Of a stretch of DNA of 64,000 nt, positions 1-9,600 are shown one piece after another. Both the position numbers and the translations under genes were made by a program. The notes under the pieces were generated by a model. It was not told the DNA's origin, did no database searches, and saw only the letters and a program-made list of their open reading frames with translations. Source of the DNA: Polaromonas sp. GTDB taxonomy: Bacteria > Pseudomonadota > Gammaproteobacteria > Burkholderiales > Burkholderiaceae_C. The stretch is from the NCBI GenBank assembly GCA_030655515.1, contig JAURVI010000010.1, positions 1-64,000 of the forward strand. The letters are read 5' to 3'. The stretch's first letter is position 1. The number at the start of each line of letters is the position of its first letter.

Positions 1-108
1 GGGCCGCAGCGCTACGAAGAACAGCAGCGCCAGCGTTCAGTCGCCGCCCTCAAGCGCCGCGCCGCCGCGCTCGGCTTCCAGATCAATCCAACTTCTGCGG
101 CAGCATGA
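1..108 (+). CDS. C-terminal end of an unidentified protein (partial)
   Basis: The window opens inside a reading frame whose last 35 residues are very rich in Arg, Gln and Ala and end ...KRRAAALGFQINP...AAA before TGA at 106-108. A basic, helical tail of this kind is seen at the end of some IS transposases, but too little is present to name a family. The start lies upstream of the window. This is a weak call based only on an open frame and composition. Confidence 0.35.
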   Translation, partial: GPQRYEEQQRQRSVAALKRRAAALGFQINPTSAAA

Positions 109-468
109 AAACAGCCGGAATCGATTCTGTTTCTTGTGAGCCTAAGCGCCGCGGGCGCAGCAGCGTCCGGGACGAGGGCGTGCGAAGTCTAAAAGGCTTA
201 GCCGCCCTTTTTAGGACGTTTGCCCGGGTTTTTCTTGCTGCGGGTCGAGGTACCGCGTTCCAGGCTGATCTTTTGACCCCGTCCGGCAGTGCGGGTCATG
301 CCTGCTGCGGGAATGGGTTTAGGCGCACAAATGTCGGCTTCGACTCTGATTTTTTTAGGCATGGATGACTCCGGTTAGAAATGGCTAGCCGGGAATTTTA
401 AGCCACACCGCGCTGACCTGCGCGGATGCGAGTTCAAGAATCAGGAAACCGTGTACCGATGGTCCGGA
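109..468. other. intergenic region with no recognisable gene
   Basis: About 360 bases lie between the partial frame at the left edge and the 3' end of the PfkB-type kinase. The 87-codon frame at 105-368 has no recognisable domain, no convincing ribosome-binding site and an unusual Arg/Gly/Phe composition, so I do not call it a gene. I see no tRNA, no clear terminator and no copy of the repeat families found elsewhere in the window. Confidence 0.5.
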
Positions 469-1404
469 TCACGCCATGACCTTCACCTCGGGGTAAAGCC
501 GTTCGACATCGGCCTTGCTGCAAAGACGGGTGCCGGTTGACAGCAGTGCGGCCGAGCCGGCGGCCACGCCGTAGCGCAAGGCCTGCGGCAGATCGGCAGC
601 GCGCGCCAGCGCCCAGACCATGGCGCCGACGAAGCTGTCACCCGCGCCGGTGGCGCTGCGAACCGGCACCGTCAGGCCCGGCGCACGCCAGCTTGCCTCC
701 GCGGTGACGAGCAGCGCACCATGTTCCCCGAGGGACAGCGCCACCATCTCGGCTTGCCCCTGCCTGACGATTTGCTGCGCTGCCGCGCGCCATTCGGGTT
801 CGCTGGCCAGTGGCTGGCCGGTGAGGTCGCGCAGTTCGCGCAGGCTGGGCTTGACGAGGTAAACGCCCGCCTCTAGTGCCGCCGCCAGTGCCGGCCCCGA
901 GCTGTCGAGCACCACGCGCGTGCCGTGCGCGCGCGCCAGGCGCACCAGCCGGGCATAGAAATCCACCGGTACACCCGGCGGCAGGCTGCCACTGAGCACC
1001 AGATAGCGCGGTGGCGTATCCAGCGCAGTCAATCGTTCCAGGCAGGCCTGCCACTGCGCCGGCGTCAGGGTGGGGCCTGGCAGCACAAAGCGAAATTCGC
1101 GTCCGCTCGATGTTTCGCCGACCGTGAAGTTCTCGCGCGTCTCCTCGGCAATGTCCACGCACAGGCTGCGCACCTGTTCCTGGTCGAGCAACTGCCGCAG
1201 CAACTGGCCGGTCGTGCCGCCGGCGGGGTAGAGCGCGAGGCAGTCGCCGCCCAGGCGCTGCACGACGCGGGCCACGTTGACCCCGCCGCCGCCGGCGTGG
1301 CGCTGCGCCGGGCTGCATCTGAGCTTGTGCGTGTCAAGCACCTTGCCGGTGGACGTTGACACGTCGATGGCCGGATTCATGGTGACGGTCAGAATGTTGG
1401 TCAT
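469..1404 (-). CDS. PfkB-family sugar-phosphate kinase (1-/6-phosphofructokinase type)
   Basis: This 311-residue ribokinase-fold enzyme should transfer phosphate from ATP to a phosphorylated hexose in the cytoplasm. The N-terminus ([14 protein letters not shown]) is typical of the LacC/FruK/PfkB branch. The glycine-rich segment [12 protein letters not shown] near residue 36 fits the sugar-binding region. The C-terminal [13 protein letters not shown] motif holds the anion hole and the catalytic Asp. Length matches the family. It is transcribed away from the glutaryl-CoA dehydrogenase gene, with no phosphotransferase-system gene beside it, so fructose-1-phosphate kinase is less likely than a PfkB-type 6-phosphofructokinase. 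The exact substrate cannot be read from the sequence. Confidence 0.85.
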   Translation of the reverse strand: MTNILTVTMNPAIDVSTSTGKVLDTHKLRCSPAQRHAGGGGVNVARVVQRLGGDCLALYPAGGTTGQLLRQLLDQEQVRSLCVDIAEETRENFTVGETSSGREFRFVLPGPTLTPAQWQACLERLTALDTPPRYLVLSGSLPPGVPVDFYARLVRLARAHGTRVVLDSSGPALAAALEAGVYLVKPSLRELRDLTGQPLASEPEWRAAAQQIVRQGQAEMVALSLGEHGALLVTAEASWRAPGLTVPVRSATGAGDSFVGAMVWALARAADLPQALRYGVAAGSAALLSTGTRLCSKADVERLYPEVKVMA

Positions 1405-1569
1405 CGTGGTGCGGGGGTGGTTCGGTTGACGCTATTTTGCCAGTGCGTTGCGGGTCAAAAGGCCTTGAGCAAGGTGCATGCGTATGCCTCTAAAATCCCA
1501 AGATCACCCGGACAGCCGAATGGCGATACTCGCCCCCCTGAAATGTCCAGCCACCACTTGGAGAAATTG

Positions 1570-2760
1570 ATGCGCCACGCCGAGAAAAAAGCCAGCTTCC
1601 ACTGGGCCGACCCACTGCTGCTGGACCAGCAACTGAGCGGCGATGAGCGCATGGTGCGCGATACCGCACACGCTTATTGCCAGGAAAAACTCGTGCCGCG
1701 CGTTTTGGAATCTTTTCGCCATGAGCGCACCGACGTTGCCATTTTCCGGGAGATGGGCGCGCTGGGCCTGCTCGGCGCCACCCTCCCCGAGGCCTACGGC
1801 GGCGCCGGGCTGAACTACGTTTGCTACGGTCTGGTCGCACGCGAGGTCGAGCGTGTCGATTCCGGCTACCGTTCGATGATGAGCGTGCAGTCTTCGCTGG
1901 TGATGGTGCCCATCCATGAGTTCGGCACCGAAGCCCAAAAGCAGAAATACCTGCCCAGGCTCGCCACCGGCGAGGCGATCGGCTGCTTTGGCCTGACCGA
2001 GCCCAACCACGGCTCCGACCCGGGCAGCATGATCACCCGCGCGCGCAAGGTGCCCGGCGGTTACGCGCTGAGCGGCAGCAAGATGTGGATCACGAACAGC
2101 CCGATCGCCGACGTGTTTGTGGTCTGGGCCAAGGACGACGAAGGTGCGATTCGCGGCTTCATTCTGGACAAAGGCGCCAAAGGCCTGAGCGCCCCGGCCA
2201 TCCACGGCAAGGTCGGCCTGCGCGCATCGATCACCGGCGAAATCGTGATGGACGCGGTGTTCTGCCCCGAGGAAAACGCCTTCCCCGACGTGCGCGGCCT
2301 CAAAGGCCCGTTTACGTGCCTGAATTCGGCGCGTTACGGCATTGCCTGGGGTGCATTGGGCGCGGCCGAAGACTGCTTTGACAAGGCGCGCCAGTACACG
2401 CTGGACCGCAAGCAGTTCGGTCGCCCGCTGGCAGCCAACCAGTTGGTCCAGAAAAAACTCGCGGACATGGAAACCGAAATCGCCCTCGGGCTGCAGGGTT
2501 GCCTGCGCCTGGGGCGCATGAAAGACGAGGGCGGCGCCGCGGTCGAGGTCACCTCGATCATGAAGCGCAACTCCTGCGGCAAGGCGCTCGATATCGCCCG
2601 CATGGCGCGCGACATGCTGGGCGGCAACGGCATCAGCGACGAGTTCGGCGTAGCGCGCCACCTGGTCAACCTGGAAGTTGTCAATACCTACGAAGGCACC
2701 CACGACGTTCACGCGCTGATCATCGGGCGCGCGATCACCGGCATCGCGGCTTTTTCTTGA
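1570..2760 (+). CDS. gcdH: glutaryl-CoA dehydrogenase
   Basis: This FAD flavoprotein of the acyl-CoA dehydrogenase family oxidises and decarboxylates glutaryl-CoA to crotonyl-CoA in lysine, tryptophan and aromatic catabolism. Visible marks are the FAD/substrate motif [16 protein letters not shown], then [18 protein letters not shown], and [16 protein letters not shown], whose Glu near residue 374 is the expected catalytic base. The ORF opens at 1417, but the family begins near [16 protein letters not shown]. The ATG at 1570 has GGAG upstream and gives 396 residues, the usual length. A TAAAAT hexamer at 1491-1496 could be the -10 box, and no good -35 is visible. It is divergent from the kinase gene. 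Confidence 0.93.
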   Translation: MRHAEKKASFHWADPLLLDQQLSGDERMVRDTAHAYCQEKLVPRVLESFRHERTDVAIFREMGALGLLGATLPEAYGGAGLNYVCYGLVAREVERVDSGYRSMMSVQSSLVMVPIHEFGTEAQKQKYLPRLATGEAIGCFGLTEPNHGSDPGSMITRARKVPGGYALSGSKMWITNSPIADVFVVWAKDDEGAIRGFILDKGAKGLSAPAIHGKVGLRASITGEIVMDAVFCPEENAFPDVRGLKGPFTCLNSARYGIAWGALGAAEDCFDKARQYTLDRKQFGRPLAANQLVQKKLADMETEIALGLQGCLRLGRMKDEGGAAVEVTSIMKRNSCGKALDIARMARDMLGGNGISDEFGVARHLVNLEVVNTYEGTHDVHALIIGRAITGIAAFS

Positions 2761-2907
2761 ATAGCCATGCCGGCGGGCAGGCAACACGATGCTGGCGAGC
2801 GTCGATTCTGATTGCCAAAGATTCCTTGGGACGGCCCGGCGGAAAATTGCCGCCCCACGCTTGTCACTGCGTGTAGTATGCCGCTCCCCGACGCAAAGCA
2901 CCTGTCC

Positions 2908-4143
2908 ATGCCATTTTCCGCCCTGGGCCTGTCCCCTGACCTGTTACGCGCTGTCAGCGCCAGCGGCTACCTGGCGCCCAGACCCATCCAGGCGGCGGCG
3001 ATCCCGGCGGTGCTGCAGGGCCGCGATGTGCTGGGCGCGGCACCAACCGGCTCGGGCAAGACGGCGGCATTTGCGCTGCCGCTGCTGCAGCAGTTGCAGC
3101 AGGCCCCGGGTGACAAGCCGCGGCGGGTGCGCGCGCTGATTCTGGTGCCCACGCGCGAGCTCAGCAGCCAGATCGGCGAGGCGATTCGCCGCCTGGCAAA
3201 ACACCTGCCACGGTCTTTGAAGGTGGCCATTGTGTTTGGCGGCGTGTCCATCAACCCGCAAATGATGGGCTTGCGCGGCGGTGCCGATATCGTGGTCGCC
3301 ACACCCGGCCGTTTGCTGGACCTGACAGCGCACAACGCGCTGGTGCTGTCCGGCGTTTCGGTGCTGGTGCTCGATGAGGCGGACCGCCTCTTCGACCTGG
3401 GTTTTTCCGATGAATTCGGGCGCATCCTCGCGCTGCTGCCGCCGCAGCGTCAGAACCTGTTTTTCTCGGCCACTTTCCCGCCGGCGGTGCAGGCTCTGGC
3501 GCAAACGTTGCTGCGCGATCCGGTGCGCATCGACATGTTGTCCGAGCCGCAGGACCGGCCCGACATCGTGCAGCGGGCCATGGCGGTGGACGCTCGCCGG
3601 CGCACCCAGTTGTTGCGGCACCTGATACAAGAAAACGCCTGGACGCAGGTGCTGGTTTTTGTCGCCACCAAACACGCCGCCGAAATCGTTGCCGACAAGT
3701 TGCGCAAGGCCCGAATCAATGCCGAACCTTTCCACGGCGCGTTGAGCCAGGGCAAACGCACGCAGGTGCTGGCCGATTTCAAGGCGTCCCGGCTGAAGGT
3801 GGTGATCGCCACCGATGTCGCTGCCCGCGGCATCGACATTGCGCAATTGCCTGTCGTGGTGAACTACGACCTGCCACGCTCGGCGCTGGACTACATTCAT
3901 CGCATCGGCCGCACCGGCCGGGCCGGGGAAAGCGGCGTGGCGTTGAGCTTTGTCAGCGCAGATACCGAAGCGCATTGGCGTCTGATCGAAAAGCACCAGC
4001 GCCTGAGCTTGCCGTGCGAACACATGGCGGGATTTGAACCGCTGCCGGCCGCCGCCAGGGCAATCGCCCCCCCGACCGGCGGTGTCAAAGGCAAGCGCCC
4101 GAGCAAGAAAGACAAGCTCCGGGAAGCCGCCGCCCGCGGTTGA
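2908..4143 (+). CDS. rhlE: DEAD-box ATP-dependent RNA helicase, RhlE type
   Basis: This RNA helicase unwinds short duplexes during RNA decay and ribosome maturation. Motifs run in order: Q-motif region (GYLAPRPIQAAAIP), motif I APTGSGKT near residue 46, PTREL, TPGRL, DEAD near 156, SAT near 187 and HRIGRTGR near 330, followed by a short basic tail (GKRPSKKDKL). RhlE proteins start MxFxxLGLSPDLLRAV, which fits the ATG at 2908 (411 aa). The in-frame ATG at 2878 would add ten residues, and neither start has a strong Shine-Dalgarno. The long C-terminal extension of some betaproteobacterial RhlE proteins is absent. Confidence 0.9.
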   Translation: MPFSALGLSPDLLRAVSASGYLAPRPIQAAAIPAVLQGRDVLGAAPTGSGKTAAFALPLLQQLQQAPGDKPRRVRALILVPTRELSSQIGEAIRRLAKHLPRSLKVAIVFGGVSINPQMMGLRGGADIVVATPGRLLDLTAHNALVLSGVSVLVLDEADRLFDLGFSDEFGRILALLPPQRQNLFFSATFPPAVQALAQTLLRDPVRIDMLSEPQDRPDIVQRAMAVDARRRTQLLRHLIQENAWTQVLVFVATKHAAEIVADKLRKARINAEPFHGALSQGKRTQVLADFKASRLKVVIATDVAARGIDIAQLPVVVNYDLPRSALDYIHRIGRTGRAGESGVALSFVSADTEAHWRLIEKHQRLSLPCEHMAGFEPLPAAARAIAPPTGGVKGKRPSKKDKLREAAARG

Positions 4144-4206
4144 AGCGCCAAGGGAGGCCTGCCTGGCACCCTAAAATACCCTCAACATCGACTGGAAAAA
4201 TACGCC

Positions 4207-4974
4207 ATGCCACTGATTCGCTCCGTTCTGCACCTCCTGTGGATGATCATCACGGTGATCCCGTGGGCGCTGGCCGTTCTGGTTTTTTCCCTGTTCGGCA
4301 GCAGTACGCAGATTTACTGGATGTGCGCCGGCTGGTTGCGCGTGGCGGTCAGCGGCGGCACGGTCATTCTGGGCATCAAGAACCGGGTGACCGGCATGGA
4401 AAACCTGCCCACGGAGAAAACCGGTGCTGCGGTGCTTTTGCTCAAACACCAGAGTGCCTGGGAAACGTTGTCGATGCCGGCGCTGATGCCGCATCCGCTG
4501 GCCTACGTTTTCAAAAAAGAGCTGCTCTACGTGCCGTTTTTCGGCTGGGCCATGGCCTGCATGGACATGATTCACATTGACCGCAGCCAGCGCACACAGG
4601 CTTTCAACAAGGTGGTCGAGCAGGGCCGCCGCCTGATGAGCCAGGGCGTCTGGGTCGTCATGTTTCCAGAAGGCACGCGTATCGCGCGCGGGAAGAAAGG
4701 CGTCTACAAATCGGGGGGCACGCGGCTGGCCATCGAAACCGGTGCGCCGGTGATTCCCATCGCCGTGACCTCCGCCAAGTGCTGGCCGCGCAAGGCCTTC
4801 ATCAAGAAGCCGGGCACGGTGGACATCTCGATCGGCAAACCCATCAGCAGCGCCGGCCGCAAGCCTGACGAGCTGATGCGCGAAGTCGAGGCCTGGATAG
4901 AAGCCGAAATGCGCCGGCTCGACCCCGAAGCCTACCCGGAGACCGCCGCGGCAGCGACAGGGGCCAAGGCTTGA
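4207..4974 (+). CDS. plsC: 1-acyl-sn-glycerol-3-phosphate acyltransferase
   Basis: This membrane enzyme acylates lysophosphatidic acid to phosphatidic acid in phospholipid synthesis. It has 255 residues with one strong N-terminal membrane segment (about residues 8-30). The acyltransferase block I reads KHQSAWE near residue 80, an H-x4-E form rather than the textbook H-x4-D. Block III is FPEGTR near 153, and block IV is the GAPVIPIAV region. A TAAAAT hexamer at 4172-4177 is a plausible -10 element. It lies between rhlE and the metallopeptidase on the same strand with short gaps. The assignment is secure at family level. Confidence 0.9.
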   Translation: MPLIRSVLHLLWMIITVIPWALAVLVFSLFGSSTQIYWMCAGWLRVAVSGGTVILGIKNRVTGMENLPTEKTGAAVLLLKHQSAWETLSMPALMPHPLAYVFKKELLYVPFFGWAMACMDMIHIDRSQRTQAFNKVVEQGRRLMSQGVWVVMFPEGTRIARGKKGVYKSGGTRLAIETGAPVIPIAVTSAKCWPRKAFIKKPGTVDISIGKPISSAGRKPDELMREVEAWIEAEMRRLDPEAYPETAAAATGAKA

Positions 4975-5021
4975 CAACACGGCGTCCGTTTTGCTGGGGT
5001 GACCGGCGCTAAACTGCCATC

Positions 5022-6026
5022 ATGCAAAGGCTCCTACAGTTCACGCTGGATCTATTTGATCCGGCGCCCGCACGGCCAGCGGCCCCCCGCCCCCCCAACA
5101 CCGGGGAAAAAGAGTCAAATAGGCCGACAGCCCTTGTAGAATATTCGCAAGTAGCTATTGAAACAGTAGCAGATCAGAAACCCGCCACGGACCCGCTGGC
5201 GGCTCAAACCTTGCAGCAGTTGCTGGCGCCGGCCACCTACCGCCATCCGGGCGCCACGCGTGAAGCCCTGTTGGGCGACACCGTGGTGGGCTACCGGTTC
5301 CGGCGCGGCAAGCGGCGCACCATCGGTTTTTCGGTCGGCGCGGAAGGCCTGGTCGTCAGCGCGCCCAAGTGGGTGCCGCTGTATGAAATCGACAAGGCCG
5401 TGCAGGAGAAATCGGACTGGATTGTCAAAAAGCTGCACGAGACCCGGGCCCGGCATGATCGGCTGGAATCAGCGCGTATTGAATGGAAAGACGGCGCCAC
5501 CCTGCCTTTTCTCGGTGAGCCGGTGATTGTGGCGATCGACCCGCGGCACGCTTTCGGCAGCGTCGGCGGCGAACTCAAAACTGGGGCCGTGCGCGACACC
5601 CATGTCGGCGGGCAAACCAGCCTGCCCGGGGTGACCAGGCTCACCTTGCACATCGGCCTGGCCCACGATGCCACGGCAGACCAGATTCGCGACAGCGTGC
5701 AAGCCTGGCTGATGCGGCAGGCCAAGCGTCTTTTCACCGAACGCCTGAACCACTTTGCGCCGCACCTGGGCGTGCAGTGGCGAAAACTGAGCTTGAGCAG
5801 TGCCGGCACCCGCTGGGGCAGCGCCAGCGCCGACGGCGCCATCCGCCTGAACTGGCGGCTGATTCACTTCAAGCAGTCGGTCATTGACTACGTGGTGGTT
5901 CACGAGCTGAGCCATCTGCGGGTGATGGATCACAGCCCGCGTTTCTGGGACACGGTGCGCACCGTGGTGCCGGACTACGCAAAACTGCGCAGCCAGTTGA
6001 AGGAAGAAGCCGTGCCGAGGTGGTAA
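5022..6026 (+). CDS. YgjP-like (M48/SprT-type) zinc metallopeptidase
   Basis: This 334-residue protein carries a C-terminal YgjP/DUF45 domain with HELSHL and a downstream His (MDHSPRFW), the zinc-binding arrangement of M48-like gluzincins. The central part (VGYRFRRGKRRTIGFSVGAEGLVVSAPKW) matches the usual start of the family domain. The first ~85 residues are low in conservation. Residues about 29-51 are encoded by a dispersed repeat of family 2 (see 5107-5175), so the N-terminus was lengthened by an insertion that stays in frame. The physiological substrate is unknown. It follows plsC closely and may share its transcript. Confidence 0.82.
   Translation: MQRLLQFTLDLFDPAPARPAAPRPPNTGEKESNRPTALVEYSQVAIETVADQKPATDPLAAQTLQQLLAPATYRHPGATREALLGDTVVGYRFRRGKRRTIGFSVGAEGLVVSAPKWVPLYEIDKAVQEKSDWIVKKLHETRARHDRLESARIEWKDGATLPFLGEPVIVAIDPRHAFGSVGGELKTGAVRDTHVGGQTSLPGVTRLTLHIGLAHDATADQIRDSVQAWLMRQAKRLFTERLNHFAPHLGVQWRKLSLSSAGTRWGSASADGAIRLNWRLIHFKQSVIDYVVVHELSHLRVMDHSPRFWDTVRTVVPDYAKLRSQLKEEAVPRW
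5107..5175 (+). repeat. dispersed repeat family 2, copy in metallopeptidase gene
   Basis: The stretch contains AAGTAGCTATTGAAACAGTAGC, shown here in description only up to its core: GCTATTGAA-ACAGTAGC, an imperfect inverted repeat. Similar cores occur near 21050, 28180, 43645 and 63165. This copy is translated in frame as part of the metallopeptidase N-terminus. Boundaries are approximate. Confidence 0.6.
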
Positions 6027-6159
6027 TTTGGGGCGGCTGGTGGTTTAATGCCGTGAAACTCGTTGGTCAATGGTAGGATCAATATGTAAACGTATGTAAT
6101 ATTTTCGACAAATATCATGAGGATGACGGAGTTATGACTACAGATTCTGGGGGGTGCGG

Positions 6160-6600
6160 ATGGACAGCAAACCAATTCTTGTAGTTGAAGACAATCCGGA
6201 CCATCTTGAGCTCACTGTTTTGACGCTGCAGGAGCAAGATGCGGACGCGGTCATTGTCACGGCGCGCGATGGTGTCGAGGCGCTCGACTACCTGTTTGGT
6301 CAAGGTGCTCATGCGGGCCGTGACACGAACAAGCAACCGGCCTTCATCTTGCTGGACATGAAGCTGCCCAAGCTGTCCGGCCTGGATGTTTTGCGCAGCG
6401 TGCGCAGCAATCCGCTGACCGCGCTGGTTCCGGTGGTCATGCTGACCTCGTCCAGCGAGCAGTCCGATATCATTGCCTGCTACCAAAGCGGGGCCAACAG
6501 CTTTGTGCGCAAAGCGGTTGATTTTGGCGACTTCACTGAAAAACTGAGCCGCCTGCAGGACTACTGGCTGCGGGTCAATGAATCCATCGCCACCGCCTGA
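6160..6600 (+). CDS. single-domain response regulator, Rcp1-like
   Basis: A stand-alone CheY-like receiver of 146 residues. It has the acidic pocket VVEDNPDH, the phospho-acceptor in ILLDMKLPKLSG, the switch region VVMLTSSSE, and Lys in SFVRKAV. The long beta4-alpha4 segment and the insertion YLFGQGAHAGRD after alpha2 are typical of Rcp1-type receivers, which partner with phytochrome-like or multi-PAS kinases. The GTG at 6154 is possible, but the ATG at 6160 sits six bases after a G-rich Shine-Dalgarno (GGGGGG). It lies 74 bases before the large histidine kinase and is probably its phosphorylation partner, which is inference from adjacency. Confidence 0.88.
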   Translation: MDSKPILVVEDNPDHLELTVLTLQEQDADAVIVTARDGVEALDYLFGQGAHAGRDTNKQPAFILLDMKLPKLSGLDVLRSVRSNPLTALVPVVMLTSSSEQSDIIACYQSGANSFVRKAVDFGDFTEKLSRLQDYWLRVNESIATA

Positions 6601-6674
6601 AGGCCGGTGCCGGCTTTGCGCTTTGCCCTGAAGTCGATGACTTGCAGTCGGGTAGTTACACGGCGGAAAGCACC

Positions 6675-9600
6675 ATGAAGGCCAGGATCAGTTTGCGTGT
6701 GCGCATCGTCATGCTGGTGATGGCGGCGATTGTCCCGTTGTTCGGCTTGTCGATCTTCAAGGCGCTGCACAATGCCGATGCCGAGCTGGAGCGGGCCAAA
6801 AGCAATCTGCGGTTCGCCGCGTCGCTGGTCGCGGCCAGCCAGGAGCGGGTTGCCGACTCCGCCCGGCAGATGCTGACGGTGATTGCCTCGCTGCCGGGCC
6901 TGCAGGACGGCAAGAACCTCGACTGCGACCGGTATTTTTCAAGCCTGACCCGGCGCTTTCCCGAATATGCCAATCTGGGCATTCTGGGCCTGGACGGTTA
7001 TACCCGCTGCCATGCCTTGGGCAGCGACAAAAAAGCTTTTTCGGGAGACCGTGCCCACTTCCGCAACGCCATTGAGCAACGCCGCTTTGTGGTGGGTAAC
7101 TACAGGCAGGGGCCGCTGGCCGGCAAGCCGGTCATCGCTTTCGCACAGCCGGTGATCGACGCTGACGACAAGGTGACGGGCGTGGTTTTTGCCGCGCTGG
7201 ATTTGACCGAGATGGCCAAATCGGTTGCCGGGATACAGTTGCCCTCCGGTGCCGCGCTGGGGATTCACGACCGCGACGGCGCCTTGCTGGCGGGAAAGCC
7301 CGCTCTGCCTATTCAGGTTGGTAAAAAGGTGCTCAGCCCGGTGCTGCGGGAGGCCGTGAAAACCTGGAGCATGGGGGTGCGCGAAGGCGTCGATGGCGCG
7401 GGGCATGAGCGCTTGTGGGCATTCATGCCCAGCAGCCCGCATGCGGAGGCGGCGGTTTTCGTGGCGGTCAGCCTGGACCGCGATCAGGTCGTGGGGTCGA
7501 TCCGCAAGCAGCTTTGGCTTGAGCTGGCCGTGCTCGCACTGGTGGCTTTTCTCGGCGGCTGGGTGGCGTGGATGATTGGCGGGAGCGCCCTGGTTGCGCC
7601 GACCCGGCAGATTCTTCATGCCACGCGGGAGCTGGAAAAAGGCAACCTCAATGTTCGCATTCCGGTTCTCCGGAGCGACGCCCAGGGCGAGTTTTCCAGA
7701 ATTGCGGCCAGCTTCAACCTGATGGCCGACTCGCTTGAGCAACGCGAGAACGATCTGGAAAAAGAGCTGACGCGAAGCCGGCAGGCTTACGCAACGCTGG
7801 ATCTGACCATCAACAGCATGCAGGAAGGCCTGATGGCGGTGGACATCCTGGGCCGCGTCTTGCTGATGAATGAAGCGGCATCCCGGCTGTTTGTCCTGGA
7901 CCAGGCGCCCACGATCCTGTCCCGCCAATGGCCGCAGCACCTGGGGCTCTTTGTGCCCGGCACCGATACCTTGTATGCCGTCGACGAATTGCCTCTTCAT
8001 AGGGCCCTTCAGGGAAAAAGCGGCGGGCCGCTGCATATTCTGGTGCGCAACGACGCCGCGCCCGAGGGCCGCTTGATCAGCGTCAGTTACCGGCCCATGC
8101 AGGGTCCCGATGGCATCGTCGGCGCCTTGATGGTATTTGCAGACATCACGCAGCTTGAACAACTGCAGATGGAGCAGACGCGCAGTTACGAGCAATTGCA
8201 GGAAGTCCAGCGCAAACTGCTCAATGCCCAGCACCTGGGGCGCATAGGCAACTGGGAGCTGAACCTGAAAACCGGCCAGCTCTGGTGGTCCGACGAGATG
8301 TATGAACTGTACGGGCTGGCGAGAGAGGACTTTGACGGCAACCCGGACACCGTGATCCGGCTGACCCACCCGGATGACCGCCCTGGCTACGAGCGCCTGC
8401 GCGATGAGGCCATACGAAACGGCCTGCCCCTGGATATCGAATACCGCATCGTCACCCCTGGCGGGCAGACCCGCTGGATACACCAGCTCGGCGAGCTTCA
8501 TGTCGACAGCACGGGCATGGCCATTTTGCGCGACGGTGTGGCGCAGGACATCACCGGGCGAAAGCTCGCGGAGCGGGCCGCCGCACGTACCACGGAGTTG
8601 CTGCGCCGCACCGGTGAAATGGGAAAAATCGGCGGCTGGGAGGTGATTCTTGACGGCATGCGGCTGGTCTGGTCGGAGCAAATCTACCGCATCCACGAGC
8701 TGGATCGCGCAACCGAGCCCAGCGTTGCCGAGGCCCTGGCGTTTTATGCGCTTGAAGCACGGGCGGTGATGAATGCAGCGGTGCAGGGCGCCCTTGAACA
8801 CGGGCTGCCCTGGGATCTGGAGCTGCCGCTGGTGACCGCCAAAGGCCGGCGCATCTGGGTGCGGACGCAGGGACAGGCACTGACGCAGGACGGCAAGGTC
8901 GAGCGCGTGGTGGGCATGCTTCAGGACATCACCGAAAAGCATGACTCGCAGCAGCATCTGCGGCTGCTGGAGACCGCCATTTCCCGCTTGAACGACATCG
9001 TGCTGATCTCCGAGATCGACCCGCTGGATAAGCAGTCGCGACGCATCGTGTTTGTCAACGATGCCTTTGAACGCTGCACCGGCCACAGCCGCGAGGAAGT
9101 GCTGGGCAAGCCGACGGGTTTTCTGCGGGGCCCCAAAACGCAGGGTTCCGAGCTGGACCGCATCGGCGCGGCGCTCAGGAAAATGGAGCCGGTGCGCGCC
9201 GAACTGACCAACTACAAAAAAAATGGCGAGGAGTTCTGGCTGGAACTCGACATCGTTCCCATTGCCGACGCCAAGGGGGTGTTCACGCACTGGGTGGCCG
9301 TTGAGCGCGACATCACCGAGCGCAAATTGTCCGAGCAGGCCCTGATTGACGGCGAACAGCGTTACGCCGCCTTGTTCAAGTCCGCGCCGGTGCCGATGTG
9401 GATTGTCGATGCCCAGACCCTGAAGTTTCTGGCGGTCAACGAGACAACCATCAGCGGCTATGGTTATTCCCGTGACGAATTTTTGCAGTTGACTCTCTTC
9501 GACATCCGGCCCCGGGCAGAGCAGGAGCGCCTGGAGCAGTACGTTGCCAAAGGTTTCACGGGTGCGCCAACCCGGTGGCTTCACGTGCGCAAGGACGGCC

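Noticed and set aside
105-368. 87-codon plus-strand frame at the left edge
   Set aside because: No ribosome-binding site, no domain and odd composition; it most likely reads intergenic DNA.
1504-2901. 465-codon minus-strand frame opposite gcdH
   Set aside because: It is a shadow of gcdH with no family resemblance; gcdH is complete and conserved on the other strand.
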